From Selaginella moellendorffii (taxonomy: Eukaryota; Streptophyta; Lycopodiopsida; Selaginellales; Selaginellaceae), in contig NW_003314319.1 in assembly GCF_000143415.4 (NCBI RefSeq), positions 1,197,376 to 1,261,375 of the forward strand: a stretch of 64,000 bases of DNA. Direction: 5' to 3'. Position numbers and translations under genes: made by a program. The notes under the pieces were generated by a model, which was not told the origin of the DNA, ran no database searches, and saw only the letters and a program-made list of their open reading frames with translations. Positions 1 to 11,524 of the stretch are shown piece after piece (within the stretch, counting starts at the first letter, position 1; each line of letters starts with the position of its first letter).

Positions 1-547
1 GCCTCGGTCTCGGTCCCGGTTTCGGTTCCATCTCGGACTCCATCTCGGACTCCATCTCGGGTCCATCTCAGACTCCATCTCGGACTCCCTCTCGGACTCC
101 ATCTCGGACTCCATCTCTGGTCCATCTCGGACTCCATCTCGGGTCCATCTCGGACTCCATCTCGGACTCCATCTCGGGTCCATCTCGGACTCCATCTCGG
201 GTCCATCTCGGACTCCATCTCGGACTCCATCTCGGGTCCATCTCGGACTCCATCTCGGGTCCATCTCGGACTCCATCTCGGGTCCATCTCGGACTCCATC
301 TCGGGTCCATCTCGGACTCCTCCACGTGTCATGTGTTGGTCCTTTTTGGATCCCTTTTTGGAGCCTCGCCTATGGCTCGCTTCGTGCTCATTCCTTGAGC
401 ACTTCGTTGGGAGTTCCACTCCCGCTCTTGACTTTTCAAGTCGGAGCTTTTGGTCCAAACCTGTTACGCTCGTTTGGCTCTCGCTTCGGCCACTACCACG
501 TGGCACACTTCCGGCTCCACTTTGGGGCCTAGGGATTGTATCTCACA
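1..547 (-). mobile_element. Partial LTR of family C, minus orientation
   Basis: This matches the outer part of the family C LTRs at 10422-12172 and 15589-17313. It carries the same hexanucleotide-like runs of CTCGGACTC and CATCTCGGGTC, the same block with the CACGTGTCATGTGTT motif, and ends in TCTCACA at 547, the terminal bases of the family on this strand. The left part lies outside the window. The sequence after 547 is interior of another family C copy, so this looks like one family C element inserted in another. Open frames across it exist only because the hexamer repeat lacks stops. Confidence 0.8.
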
Positions 548-3006
548 GAGACGTACTAGGAGTAAACACCCTCTGGACTTGACAAAGTAAAGTCTCTACT
601 ATGGAATTGAAAGGATACCTCGAGAATGGAGGTGGCGATCCTGTGTTGCGTGGTGCAATAATCAAGGATAGGAGCAAAAGACTAGTGGCTAAGAAAAGGG
701 CCATAGGAATCATGGGATAGAAGCCAAATGGCAAAGTTAGTCCAAGAACACTAATGTGTTGGACGCTAACAGATTATGGGAAGGCAATGTGTTTCCAAGG
801 ATAGGTTCCCAATTGCTCCGATTTGGCGAAGGTGGAAGCTCCAAAGGATGGAGTGGTAAAGTAGCCAAATGATAGGGCTATGGACAACCATAGCACGAAT
901 TACAATAACTGGAACTTAGTGCCAAAGGTGGCACAAAATCGAAGAGAGGATGATGTTGCCCTCAAGTAGAGAACTTCTTAGGATGGGGAAGTGGAGTTGC
1001 ACAATATGTGCAATGCAAAGTGTCGAAGACACCTAAGAAATTGACTTCGAGAAGTCAGAATTAAAAGTTCCAAAGTGCGAGGTTATATCGATGGAAAGTG
1101 AGACCACTCGAGAATGAGTAGTGGGATTGAGTTAGAAAAGGTGTCTCTAACAGGTTTAGCGAGAACTAAACTAATAAAAGGAGAGAACCACCACAAGTGG
1201 TCGAATGAACCTCTAAGTTGGAGAGGCTATGCCCCTTAGAGGATGGACAAGGCATGGTGAGCCTTTGGTGTCAAACCATAGACAAATATTAACTAAGTGC
1301 CAAGGATGGGAAGGGTAATACATGTTGGTATTACTTTATCAATTGGTTCATCGTTCAATGAGGACATCGAACTTTGTCTATGGGTGGTGACAAAATCCAT
1401 AGGCCCCAAAGTGGAGCCGAAAGGGTGCCACGTGGTAGTGGCCAAAGCGAAAGCCAAACAAGCATAACACGTTTGGACTAAAAGCTTCGACTTGAAAAGG
1501 TCGAGAGTGGGAGTGGAACTCCCAACAAAGTGCTCGAGCAAAAAGCACGAGGCGAGCCATGAGTGAGTCTCTAGAAAAGGAGACACAAGAGGACCAAAAC
1601 ATGACACGTAGAAGAGTCCAAGATGGACCTGAGATGGAGTTCGAGATGGAGTCCAAGATGGAGTATAAGATGGACCCGAGATGGAGTCCAAGATGAACCC
1701 GAGATGCAGTCTGAGATGGAGTCTGAGGTGGAGTCCGAGATGGACCCGAGATGGAGTTCAAGATGGAGTCCGAGATGGATCCGAGATGGAGTCCGAGATG
1801 GACCTGAGATGGAGTCCGAGATGGACCCGAGATGGAGTCCGAGATGGACCCGAGATAGAGTCTGAAGTCGAGACCGAGACCGGGACCGAGACCGAGATCT
1901 GGACTGAGACCGAGACCGAGGCCAAGGCCGAGACCGAGCCCGAGCCCGAGCCCGAGTCCAAGTCTGAGTCCAAGTCCAAGTCCGAGTCCAAGTCCGAGTT
2001 CGAGTCTGAGAGGGTGAAAGCCCAAAGTGTTCGTCTCCCAGACCCTGGGGGGTTTGGTGAGCTCCAAAAGTATAGTAAAGGGGAGGACTGCAGTGGAGCC
2101 AGTTGGGCCAGGAAAGGCCAATTTGGCCCAAAAAGGCTGTACCCAGTGTTGGGTGATGAGCTGCCCACTGTGAAATCTAAAACTAGAGTGAACACGGACT
2201 GATAAGTGGGGTAGCTTGGTGAAGTGTTCAAGAGCCAGCTCTAGTTCCCCCGGGAGATCGACTGGCTGATGCTCCCAATCCAAGTGTGGGTGGCACTATC
2301 TACTTGGATACCTGGTATGGCTCAACGGAACCTAACTCTAAGCCCATGGCTAGAGCACTTAAAGGCAAAAGGCATGGAGAGTACCCATGAGACTTGCGTA
2401 AGGCCATGGTGTTCCAAAATGTTGTCCCAAAGTCCCAAACGGTGAAAGGGAAGAGGAGTAGTCCTCTAGTGCAGTGACCAAGGATACGATCACATGTTGA
2501 AGAAGTCCCAAAGGATAGTGGGACTTAGAGGTTGAGCCTGCGGGCCTTGATCTAGTGGTAGTGTTGGCGAACACGGCCATGGACAGAAAGGGACTTGGTG
2601 GGGACTGGAAAAGAGTTGTCGGGGAAGGTTATTTTTCATGTCTACGGGCATCCTAAGGATGTTAAGGAGTAAATCTGGGATGATCACTCACGGACGGATG
2701 GCCCAGTCTTTGAGAGACGGGACTATGATGCAAGTGGCGTTAAACCACCGGTGTGACCAAGGTGAATGGGTATGGCTTTAGTGTAACAGGCCGATATGTC
2801 GGTGGTGCCTTAGGGTGTCAGTCATGGGATCAGACACATGGAGCACTTGGACCAAGTGCAAAGGTTGAGTGGCATGGATGCCATTCTTGGGGCTAGCAAG
2901 CCCGAAGTCCTAACTGGGACTTATGGAAGTTGTGAATGAGACTCCTCCAAGTGGTCGGAGGTGCGGTTAAGTGACTAAAGTAAAATGGAAAACTTAGTCG
3001 CTTACA
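548..3006 (+). mobile_element. Family C fragment: partial interior plus 3' LTR
   Basis: Bases 548 to about 1386 match the 3' interior of C' (35303-36242), including the GGCATGGTGAGCC block, which occurs once here and three times in C'. From about 1387 to 3006 the sequence matches the family C LTR in plus orientation and ends GTCGCTTACA. The first bases of the LTR (TGTGAGACA) are lost at the interior/LTR junction. No coding potential was recognised. The element is truncated at 548, where a second family C LTR abuts in inverted orientation. Confidence 0.75.
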
Positions 3007-3311
3007 ATATTGCTCCCATTGCAACATCAGAACTCACAGTATAGAAAGGTGTTGGAAGCTTTATCTAGAGCTGTGACCACCACGTTTTCAATGTGTCCAA
3101 GAGCAACCATTCACTGATAATAGCACTATAACACAAGCGAAGGATCGCTACTAAAAATAGCTTGAGCAGCATGCAATCGAGGATGTACCTTTGTCATCTT
3201 CCAACAAAGGAAAATCTCTAATGGGACAAGTCAATGCAATCAGGATCCCAAGGAAGAGTTTGCAAAGACAATAGCCACATGAGCACAAAAGAAAAAAACA
3301 ACTAATCAAGA
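3007..3311. other. Unassigned sequence between family C and the protease relic
   Basis: No open frame or repeat was recognised here. The block follows directly after the GTCGCTTACA terminus of a family C LTR and precedes the retropepsin relic, so it is probably upstream gag sequence of the same relic, too decayed to read. Confidence 0.3.
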
Positions 3312-3915
3312 GAAAATTGATGGCGATCCAACTCCTTCAGCAATCACTAATCCAACACTAAAGGTGGCATGCAAACTCCCATTCACGCCTCTCCTTCCCA
3401 GATATCTTGCACCTTTCTTTGGTAGGGACTTGGAGTGTGCACTTCAACAATTGATGGAAACATTTGTCACCTTTTTGTGGTGTGAGCTTTCATGTATGAT
3501 TCCTAGCTTTAGATAGCATCTAAAGGACTTTACAAGGTCTACTAAAGCCATAGCCTCTTTCCTATTGGATGTGCACATCATTGACATAGCCTCCTTTTCT
3601 AATCTAGATGCAATTTTTGCACCTATAGGCTTTGGCGATAGTTCTCCCATCATCAATGCTTTTGTCGATTTTGGATTTGGGAGCAATGTGATCTCTTCAG
3701 CCACAAGAGCAGGTTTTCAAGTCTCTAGAAGCACAACTTTGATCCTAAAGATGTTTGCAAACTACATTGTTATCCCCACGGGCATTTGATGTAGTGTTCG
3801 AGTTTACATTAATGGGGTGGAATCTTTTTTGAACTTTGTAGTGGTAAACTACCAAAAGTTCAGCTCCACACCTTTGAAGGACTCCCTCATCATTGGACAA
3901 GTTTGGCATGATTAG
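3312..3915 (+). pseudogene. Relic of Ty3-type gag/retropepsin
   Basis: The broken plus-strand reading resembles the end of a Ty3/gypsy gag-protease polyprotein. A segment ending IPSFR before a stop resembles the conserved stretch upstream of plant retropepsins. It is followed by FVDFGFGSNVIS, where DFG replaces the DSG/DTG active-site triad, and later by NGVESFLNFVVVN and SLIIGQVW, which match the flap-end and the LILG-type close of a retropepsin. Stops occur at the codon after IPSFR and after IVIPTGI (about 3787). No LTRs are visible. This is inferred from motif order, not from a search. Confidence 0.5.
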
Positions 3916-3923
3916 GCTTGAGG

Positions 3924-4221
3924 CATTCCTGACTCTCGAGACACTTCCCTATTCCTGACTCTCGAGACACTTCCCTATTCCTGACTCTCGAGACACTTCC
4001 CGATTCCTGAGTCTCAGGCCACATTCCTGATGATGATGTGGCGCCTCCTCGACCTCAGCTATATTTAGGCTGTCCTCGATCCAAGAGTGGTGGAGCTTCA
4101 TCAACCTATAGTATATATAGGTTAGCCTTGTTCCATTTCTCCACAATTTGAATCAACACCAGTCTAAGGTTTCTTCTTTGTTTCCACTAGCTTTTCTCTT
4201 TGTCTTTTTGCAAATCCAGTC
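3924..4221 (+). repeat. Truncated 5' LTR of element A
   Basis: This matches 8930-9257 of the 3' LTR, including the 26-bp tandem units containing GACTCTCGAGACACTT and the GTATATATAGG segment. It starts abruptly at CATTCCTGAC, so the first roughly 60 bases present in the 3' LTR are missing. Its end is also abnormal: at the heptamer CCAGTCT it jumps straight into gag, so the LTR end, the leader and the gag start are absent here and appear instead within the 3' LTR. Confidence 0.85.
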
Positions 4222-5115
4222 TGAGAATACCCAGGTGAAGGCGACCCTTCTTCGCATGCAGCAGGAGCTTGCTTCACTTTCGGCTCAAGGATCCAGCAAA
4301 GTTCCTGAACCGAAGGTGAGCTTCCCGGCGAAATTTTCAGGCAAGCGTTCGGAGCTTCGCGGATTCCTGAACCAGATGGAGTTGATCTTCGCACTTCAAC
4401 ATCGGCGGTACCCTACTCCCGAGTCTCAAATCGGCGCGATTGGGACGTTGCTCGAAGGTGCAGCTTTGTCATGGTTTCCTCCTTTTCTGGAGAAGAGCGT
4501 GAAAGGGGTCGTGGTTCCAGAGCTGATGGGTCTTCAATTGTTCAAAGAGAAGCTCGAAGCATGTTTTGGCAAGACGGATCGGGTTCGGGCTGCTACCACA
4601 AAGATGAGACGTCTCTCTCAGGGGTCTCGTCCTGCTTCGATCTACGCTGCAGAGTTCCAACTCCTTGCTTTGGACACTTAGTGGGATGAGCGGGCCCTGA
4701 TTGACCAATTTCGTTTCGGCCTCAACAACGGTGTCAAGGATTTGTTGCTCACCATGGAGGATCCCAAGGACCTGTTGGATGCCATCAACAAAGCTGTTAG
4801 ATGTGACAATCATCTCTTTGAACGTCGTCAGGAAAGTTGCCGCGCCACTGTTTTTCCGTCCCAGACTCAGGAATCCCAGCTTGAGTCTTCGGGCCATACT
4901 CTTGAACCTACTACTCCGGTTCCAATGGATATTTCTGGTACTCCCCGACTCATTAGAGGGAAGTTGAGTCCTGCTGAGAAGCAACCTTGAATATCTCATA
5001 ATCTTTGCCTCTAGTGTTCTGATCCTAATCACAAAGCAGCTGTATGTCCCAAGAAGCCTCCTCGACTGCTCGAGTTCACTCTGCCTCAAAGTCCACCTCT
5101 ATTGCAGTCGGGAAA
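4222..5115 (+). pseudogene. gag: Element A gag (nucleocapsid-type), broken
   Basis: Gag forms the particle and packages element RNA. The reading contains a retrotransposon-gag-like core with FSGKRSELRGFLNQMELIF and later the ALSWFPPFLE stretch, followed by a C-terminal CCHC zinc knuckle (C-x2-C-x4-H-x4-C, about 5004-5050). Three in-frame stops break it: TAG at 4680, TGA at 4988, and TAG at 5012, the last lying inside the knuckle between its first two cysteines. The open frame can be extended back to an ATG at 4148, but that ATG lies inside the LTR. The gag start that fits (ATGGAGTCTCCAAG) is found in the 3' LTR at 9379. Pol follows in a different frame. Confidence 0.8.
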
Positions 5116-6429
5116 CGACCCTGTCCAAACAGAGTAGGAGCTGTTTGTTTGGACTCCCCAAATAAAAATCACTTTTCTTCTTTATCAAGCTCCTCACCAC
5201 CTTTCATCAAAGCCACCACCAATTCCCGCAACTTCCGTGTCCCATGTCTCCTTTCTTTCACCGGACAATCAGGACTCAAGGCTCTAGCATTACTGGACTC
5301 GGGTGCAACTTCCTGCTTCATGGACACGGACTTTGCTGCCCGACATCACGTTCCTCTTTCTCCTACCATACGGGATTTGAGGGTTGAAGGCATCGGCGGG
5401 CATTTTGTGTCTCCATCTTCTGGACTTAGGGAAACGTTGCTTGTTCGAGTACACATCGGGTCCACCGTCACCGATATCGCCTTCAACATCATCAACAGCA
5501 AGTCCTCCTCTGTGGTGCTCGGTCTTCCATGGTTCCAACTACATCAGCCTCAGATCTGTTGGAAGGAATTACAGCTCATCTCTCCCACGGCTTCCCCTGC
5601 TGTTCATCGAGTCCGAATCAGGAAAAGTTCCCTAAACTCAAATCGGGGTTCTGTTCCTGACTCTATAAAGTTTTCACCCTCTTCTTTTTCCTCTCTTCCA
5701 TCTTACACTAGACCGTATCCTCGTCTCATCATTCCATTTAGTCATACACCTCCTCCTATCTCCACAATCACTATGAAAGAACTCCTTCATGAAGAACCTC
5801 TTTTTCTTTTTGCTTTGCATGTTTCTCCTGTCAGTCTTCCTGAGAAGTATCATGATTTTGGGGATGTGTTTGACAAGAAAAAAGCTAGTGTACTGCCTGT
5901 TCATCGGCCTTATGATTGTCCCATTGATTTACAGGAAGGAGCGTCACCTCCGTGGGGGCCTATCTACGGGTTATCCCCGTCCGAGCTTAAGGCCCTCAAA
6001 GAGTATGTGGATGAGAACCTTGCCTCGGGCTACATTCAGCATTCGCAGTTCCCGGCTAGAGCGCCTGTCTTCTTTGTCAAGAAGAAGGATGGGAGCTTGC
6101 GGCTAGTTATTGACTATCGAGGTTTGAACAAGGTGACTGTTCGGAACCGTTATCCGCTGCCCCTGATCTCGGACCTGTTGGAACGCCTCGGCGGTGCCCG
6201 CTTCTTCACCAAGATCGACCTCCGTGGAGCATACAACCTGATCTGGATCCGGCCTGGTGATGAATGGAAGACTGCGTTCCAAACCCGCTATGGCCACTTC
6301 GAGTACACTGTCATGCCATTTGGCTTGACAAATGCTCCAGCAGTTTTCCAACACATGGCTAACGACGTCTTTCGGGAGTTTCTTGATCAGATGGTGATCG
6401 TCTACCTCGATGACATCCTCATCTACTAA
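5044..6429 (+). pseudogene. pol: Element A pol, protease and reverse transcriptase
   Basis: The reading is 461 residues long. An aspartic protease carries LLDSGAT (DSG at residues 85-87) and a later VVLGLPWF, matching the retropepsin closing motif. RT follows with [17 protein letters not shown], the KIDLRGAYN catalytic region, the [13 protein letters not shown] motif and YLDD at residues 454-457. A TAA codon at 6427-6429, four residues after YLDD, ends the frame, and the same frame resumes directly behind it. RT copies element RNA into DNA in the particle and protease cuts the polyprotein. All catalytic residues I can see are present, so this stop and the downstream frameshift are the main defects. 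The starting ATG is only the first in frame; translation probably came from a Gag-Pol fusion. Confidence 0.9.
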
Positions 6430-7389
6430 AAAACTCAGGAGGAGCATGACGAGGTGCTAGCGAAGCTGCGAGAACACGGCCTATACGCGAAGCTTGAGAA
6501 ATGTTCCTTTGATCAGCAGTCTGTGGAGTTCCTTGGGTACATTGTCACTCCTGAGGGTATCACGATGGATCCTGCCAAAGTCAAGACTATTCTCAAATGG
6601 GAGCCTCTACAATCAATGTTGGACGTTCAGGTTTTCCTTGGCTTCGCCAACTTCTACCGCAAATTCATTGATCACTACTCTGACATTGTCCTTCCTCTCA
6701 CACATCTCACTCGCAAGGATGTTCCCTTCTCTTGGTCTGCTGCTGCCCACCAGGCCTTCGACACACTCAAGGCGGCCTTCAGTTCTGCTCCTGTCTTGAT
6801 CCATGCTGATTCCTCACAACCTTTCTTCATCGAGGCTGACGCCTCCGACTTTGCCATTGGTGCTGTGCTGTCTCAACTCGGAGCGGATCACGAACTTCAT
6901 TTGGTCGCTTTCCATTCTCGGAAATTCCAGCCTGCTGAGATCAATTACGAAATCCACGACAAGGAGCTCCTTGCTATCGTGGATTCCTTTGGAGAGTGGC
7001 GCCATTTCTTGGAGGGGGCGAGCCATCAAACAACAGTCTGGACGGATCACAAAAATCTCGAGTACTTTGCCACTTCCCGAGTTTTAAGCCGTCGTCAAGC
7101 AAGGTGGGCACAATTCCTGAGTCGGTTTGACTTTGTTATCAAGTACAGACCTGGAAAGTTTCAAGGCCTTCCTGATGCTCTTTCAAGGCGCTCCTATCTC
7201 AGTCTCAGGCCTGGTAATCCTGCCTTCGATCAACAGGATCAAGTTATCCTCGGTCCTGATCGGCTTCAAGTTATGGCAATTTCCCTGGCCCCTCAGGACT
7301 CCTCCTTGATGGATGCAATCAGAAACGATCTTCAATCCGATGATCTCGCTAGCGCATCTTCCCCCATCTTCAGGCTGGACACCCAGTGA
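6430..7389 (+). pseudogene. pol: Element A pol, RT connection and RNase H
   Basis: This continues the pol frame after the stop at 6427. It starts in the RT thumb (SVEFLGYIVTPEGI), passes the FLGFANFYRKFI connection and enters RNase H with EADASDFAIGAVLSQ, HDKELLAIV and VWTDHKNLEYF, giving the acidic catalytic residues. It ends with the RHxH-like spacer RPGKFQGLPDALSRR. The frame closes at 7387-7389, and integrase continues in another frame, so a single-base indel between about 7345 and 7386 separates the two. RNase H removes the RNA strand during reverse transcription. Confidence 0.88.
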
Positions 7390-8855
7390 CTCCCGACTGC
7401 CGGCGATTTGACGAGTTCGAGTTCTTAGATGGCTTATTGTACCGTGGGGAGCAGCTTTACGTTCCTGAAGGTGATGCTCGAAGGTTGGTCCTGATGGCGT
7501 GCCATGATAGCCCGACTGCTGGTCACTTCGGCATTGCGAAAACCTATGAGCTAGTTGCACGGGACTTTTGGTGGCCTCACATGGACGACTACATCAAAGC
7601 TTTTGTTACCTCCTGTGACACTTGTGCCCGGAATAAGGTACCTCGCCACCTTCCTTCAGGTTTGCTTCGTTCCCTTCCGGTCCCTTCAGGTCCTTGGGAA
7701 TCCATCTCCATGGATTTCTTGAGTGATCTTCCGAGTTCTGGAGGCTTCAACAGCATTTTAGTCGTGGTGGATCGCTTCACAAAGATGGCGCACTTCTTGC
7801 CATGTACCAAGGAATTTTCGGGCGAGGACATAGAAAAATTGGTATTCAGGGAAATTTTCCGACTTCATGGGATTCCTACAGATGTGGTTTCGGATCGGGG
7901 GCCTCAGTTCATCTCTCATTTCTGGCAATGGTTTTTGCAGCTGCTTGGAGTGAAGGCCAACCTCTCTTCGGCATATCATCCTCAAACTGATGGGCAGTCC
8001 GAGCGAACGATTCAGACGTTGGAACAATTTTTGAGGTGCTTCATCAACTATCATCAGGATAACTGGTTCGATATCCTTCCCCTTGCTGAGTTCTCCTATA
8101 ATAACTCTGTTCACTCCTCTCTTCGAGTTTCCCCCTTCTTTGCGAACTCTGGCCGAAATCCCCGATTCAATCTCTCACTTCCTTCTCCATCTGAATCCTC
8201 TCGTTCAAATCCCCGTTCTGAGGCATTTATCTCCAACCTCCAGGAAATCCACAACTCCATCTCCTTCCACCTCCATCGTGCTCAGGAATCTCATAAAACA
8301 TTTGCCAATGTCCATCGTCAGGATTGTCCCCCTTACAATATCGGGGATAAAGTCTGGCTCCTTAGGCGAAATATCTCCACCACCAGGCCCTGTCCAAAAC
8401 TCGATTTCAAACGCCTTGGTCCTTTCCCTATCACTGCCATCATTAATCCTGTGACTTATCGCCTTGCACTTCCCTCCTCATATCAAATTCACCCCGTTTT
8501 TCACTCCTCTCTCCTTGAGCCTTATATTCCCAGTCCTATTCCAAATCGGGTCATTCCTCCGCCTCCACCAGTGCAGCTCGAGGATGGGTCTGAGTACGAG
8601 GTTCAGGACATCCTTGATTCCAAGATTTCACGGTCTAAACTCTACTATCTGGTGGACTGGAAGGGTTACGGACCTGAGGAACGCACTTGGGAACCTGCGG
8701 ACAACCTGATTCATTCTCCTGACCTTGTTCAGGACTTCCACCGCCGCTATCCTTCTCGTCCCAGTCCTCATTCTTTTTCTCCATCTCCCATCCCTCGCCG
8801 CTCATCTCATCCTCCTCTTCATTCTCGTTCACATCCTCATTCCACTCGTTCTTGA
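7390..8855 (+). pseudogene. int: Element A integrase with chromodomain
   Basis: The frame opens at 7386. Integrase begins with an HHCC zinc domain (ACHDSPTAGHFG, then CDTC), followed by the DDE core: MDFLSDLP, VSDRGPQF and the DGQSERTIQTLE helix. A GPF-type region (FKRLGPFPI) follows. At the C terminus a chromodomain spans about 8593-8745, reading YEVQDILD, then YLVDWKGYG and TWEPADNL, with the aromatic positions expected to bind methyl-lysine. Chromodomains of this group are known to guide insertion to chromatin marks. A serine/proline/histidine-rich tail precedes the stop. This segment has no internal lesion, but it lacks an upstream connection because of the frameshift near 7386. Confidence 0.92.
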
Positions 8856-8866
8856 GGAGGGGGTGC
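8850..8866 (+). promoter_or_regulatory. Element A polypurine tract
   Basis: The purine run GAGGAGGGGG lies immediately before the 3' LTR start TGTCAGGAAT at 8867, the expected place for the plus-strand primer of an LTR retrotransposon. It follows the stop codon of the integrase reading directly. Confidence 0.7.
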
Positions 8867-9278
8867 TGTCAGGAATCCCCCAAATCTTGCCACATTCCTG
8901 ACTCTCGCCGGATTCCTAACCTGCAGACCACATTCCTGACTCTCGAGACACTTCCCTATTCCTGACTCTCGAGACACTTCCCTATTCCTGACTCTCGAGA
9001 CACTTCCCTATTCCTGACTCTCAAGACACTTCCCGATTCCTGAGTCTCAGGCCACATTCCTGATGATGATGTGGCGCCTCCTCGACCTCAGCTATATTTA
9101 GGCCGTCCTCGATCCAAGAGTGGTGGAGCTTCATCAACCTATAGTATATATAGGTTAGCCTTGTTCCATTTCTCCACAATTTGAATCAACACCAGTCTAA
9201 GGTTTCTTCTTTGTTTCCACTAGCTTTTCTCTTTGTCTTTTTGCATTTCCAGTCTTGATCTTGTCAGGGGTCTTGACA
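8867..9278 (+). repeat. 3' LTR of element A
   Basis: It begins TGTCAGG and ends GGTCTTGACA, so it has TG...CA ends and is 412 bp long. It contains the tandem 26-bp units with GACTCTCGAGACACTT (8936-9040). It is followed by 143 bp that repeat the LTR end after a leader and gag start. Confidence 0.85.
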
Positions 9279-9421
9279 GTTTGATTAAAATTGTGCTTTT
9301 TCGTTTTTTGATTTAGCTCATTTTGATTGTTTGATTACCTTTGCCTTTTTTTCCCCCTTTTTTCTTTCTTCTTGCCAATGGAGTCTCCAAGCCAGTCTTG
9401 ATCTTGTCAGGGGTCTTGACA
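9279..9421 (+). repeat. Displaced leader/gag start plus repeated LTR end of A
   Basis: After the LTR end at 9278 come about 100 bp of T-rich leader, then ATGGAGTCTCCAAG and CCAGTCT (9379-9399). From there the sequence repeats the LTR end TGATCTTGTCAGGGGTCTTG up to 9421. This segment is exactly what is missing after CCAGTCT in the 5' LTR. It is the expected product of an exchange or template switch between two CCAGTCT heptamers. Confidence 0.7.
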
Positions 9422-9495
9422 TATATAAACTAAGGTTTATGGATTAATTGATATGTACATTTTTTGTATTCTTTTTCATATTCCATGCACTCACA
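9422..9495 (+). repeat. Remnant of B1 5' LTR
   Basis: This matches the 3' part of the 176-bp LTR at 38424-38599 (TATATAA, AAGGTTT, ATTGATATG, CATATTCCATGCACTCACA). The first part is missing because element A lies against it. One base after the LTR end CTCACA comes TGGTGGAGGTGATG, which starts with TGG as a primer binding site should. The matching tRNA was not identified. Confidence 0.65.
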
Positions 9496-9744
9496 TTGGT
9501 GGAGGTGATGCACATTTTGATTATTCCTAAGGATTGTTTGGATTTGGGATTTTGGTTTATATCTAGGTTTTTCCATTTGTTTTTTCCCTTCAGGATTTTG
9601 GTTTAGATTTAGCTTTTTGCATTGTCTAGATCTTCATTTCCTTCTAGCTTTTGTCATTCCTCTTCTTTCACTCTTTCCTTTTTGTTCATCTTCATAGCAA
9701 ATCAGCAATCTCCTCCTTTGACTCTAGAGCAGCAGTTGGTATAA

Positions 9745-10416
9745 TTGCTTGATGCTATGTGCTTACAATTGAACAACCAAACTCAGTTGATAGCGGCATT
9801 CATGGCACGTGGTACAACTTCTCCTGCTCTTGGTGCCAATCCTCGCATTCAGCTGGAGTTTTTTCGTGGGAATCCTGGGGATGATGTGTACTATTGGTTC
9901 AATCACTTCACAGTGATTGCCACATATCATTCTTGGGATGATACTCAATATTTGCATGAGTTTCCCACATGTCTCCAAGGGACGGCGTTGCAGTGGTACA
10001 ATGGTTTGAGTGCAGCCACTTGTGGGGATTGGAGTGTTCTCCCGGACGTCTTCAAACACGCATTTGGACATGCAGACGATTGTGATGAGGCCATCCAACA
10101 ATTATATCATCTTCACCAAGGGCCATCTGAGTCGGTGATGCAATTTGGCTTTTGTTTCAGAAGTCTTTTGCTTTGTGCGGAGCCAAATATGCTAGAGCGG
10201 ATTAAGCTAGGAATGTTGTGGCCAGCACTTCATCAAGATCTTGTCAGACTTATGCATGCACTTGCTCAGCAACCCTTGACGATGTTTTTCGCTTGGTACA
10301 ACATTATGAGACGTCTTCTCGTCCACTTCTCACTGCCCATCCTTCTGCTCCTCTTCCTGTAGGTGATGGTTCTGTTCTAATGGAGGTTGGTGCTGCTGCT
10401 GCTTGAGTCTAAGGAC
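9745..10416 (+). pseudogene. gag: B1 gag, first part
   Basis: This is a gag-type reading with ARGTTSPALGANPRIQLEFF, DVYYWFNHFTVIATYHSW, TALQWYNGLS and SVMQFGFCFRSLL, typical of the plant retrotransposon gag domain. A one-base deletion near 10265 relative to B2 shifts the frame, so the continuation (HYETSSRPLLTAHPSAPLP) is read in another phase. Insertion of family C element C at 10422 separates it from the zinc knuckle, which is on the other side at 17333-17380 (CWACDEVGHTYCHC, a CCHC pattern). Confidence 0.75.
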
Positions 10417-10421
10417 AAGGG

Positions 10422-11489
10422 TGTAAGCGACTAATTTTTCCATTTTACTTTAGTCACTTAACCGCACCTCCGACCCCTTGGAGGAGTCTCATTCACAACC
10501 TCCATAAGTCCCAGTTAGGACTTGGGGTATGCTAGCCCCAAGAATGGCATCTCTGCCACTCAACCTTTGCACTTGGTCCAAGTGCTCCACGTGTCCGATC
10601 CCATGACCGACACCCCAAGGTACCACCGACATATCGGCCCGTTACGCTAATGCCATGTCCATTCACCTTGGTCACATTGGTGGTCCAACACCACCTGCAT
10701 TCCAAACCCGTCTCTCAACGACTAGGTCATCCGTCCATGAGGGATCATCCCAGATCCACTCCTTAACATCCTTAGGATGCCTATAGACAAGGGGAATAGC
10801 CTTCCCCAATATCTCCGTTCCGGTCCCCACCAAGTCCCTTTCTGTCCTTGGCCGTGTTCGCCAACACTGCCACTGGATCAAGGCCCACCGGCCCGACCAC
10901 TAAGTCCCTCTATCCTCTAGGACTGCTTCACCGCGTGATTGTGTCCTTGGTCACCACACCAGAGGGCTACTCCTCTTTCTTTCCACAGCCTGGGACTCTG
11001 GGACACCATTTCGGAACACCGTGGCCCTACGCTGGCCTCATGGGTACTCTCCCCGCCTTCCGCCTTTGGGTGCTCTAGCCATGGGCTTAGAGCAAGGTTT
11101 CATTGAGCCACGACAGGTATCCAAGTAGGTAGTGCCACCCACACTTGGACTGGGAGCATCGGCCAGTCGATCTCCCGGGGGAACTAGAGCCGGCTCTTGA
11201 ACACTTCACCAAGCTACCCCGCTTGTCGGCTTGTGTTCACTCTAGTCTTGGACTTCCCAGTGGGCAGCTCATCACCCAACACTGGGTCCGGCCTTCCTGG
11301 GCTAAACTGGCCTTTCCTTGCCAAACTGGCTCCACTGCAGTCCTCCCCCTTACTATACTTTTGGAGCTCACCAAACCCCTCAGGGTCTGGGAGACGAATG
11401 CTTTGGGCTTTCACCCTCTCAGACTCGAACTCGGACTCGGACTCGGACTCGGACTCGGACTCGGACTCGGACTCGGACTCGGACTCGGA

Positions 11490-11524
<35 letters not shown>

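Larger units (their letters stand above)
3924..9421 (+). mobile_element. Element A: Ty3/gypsy chromovirus, nearly complete
   Basis: The order is truncated 5' LTR, gag, protease, RT, RNase H, integrase, chromodomain, polypurine tract and 3' LTR. RNase H before integrase with a C-terminal chromodomain is the Ty3/gypsy chromovirus arrangement. Lesions are three in-frame stops in gag (4680, 4988, 5012), one stop just after the RT YLDD motif (6427), and one frameshift between RNase H and integrase (about 7345-7386). The right side lies against sequence of element B1 (LTR remnant from 9422), so A sits on the 5' end of B1. The left flank is unrelated and the 5' LTR lacks its first part, so no target duplication can be read. 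Confidence 0.92.

Noticed and set aside
9279-9300. A tRNA primer binding site after the A LTR
   Set aside because: GTTTGATTAAAATTG does not start with TGG and matches no tRNA end I know. Self-priming, as known for some chromoviruses, cannot be shown by eye.
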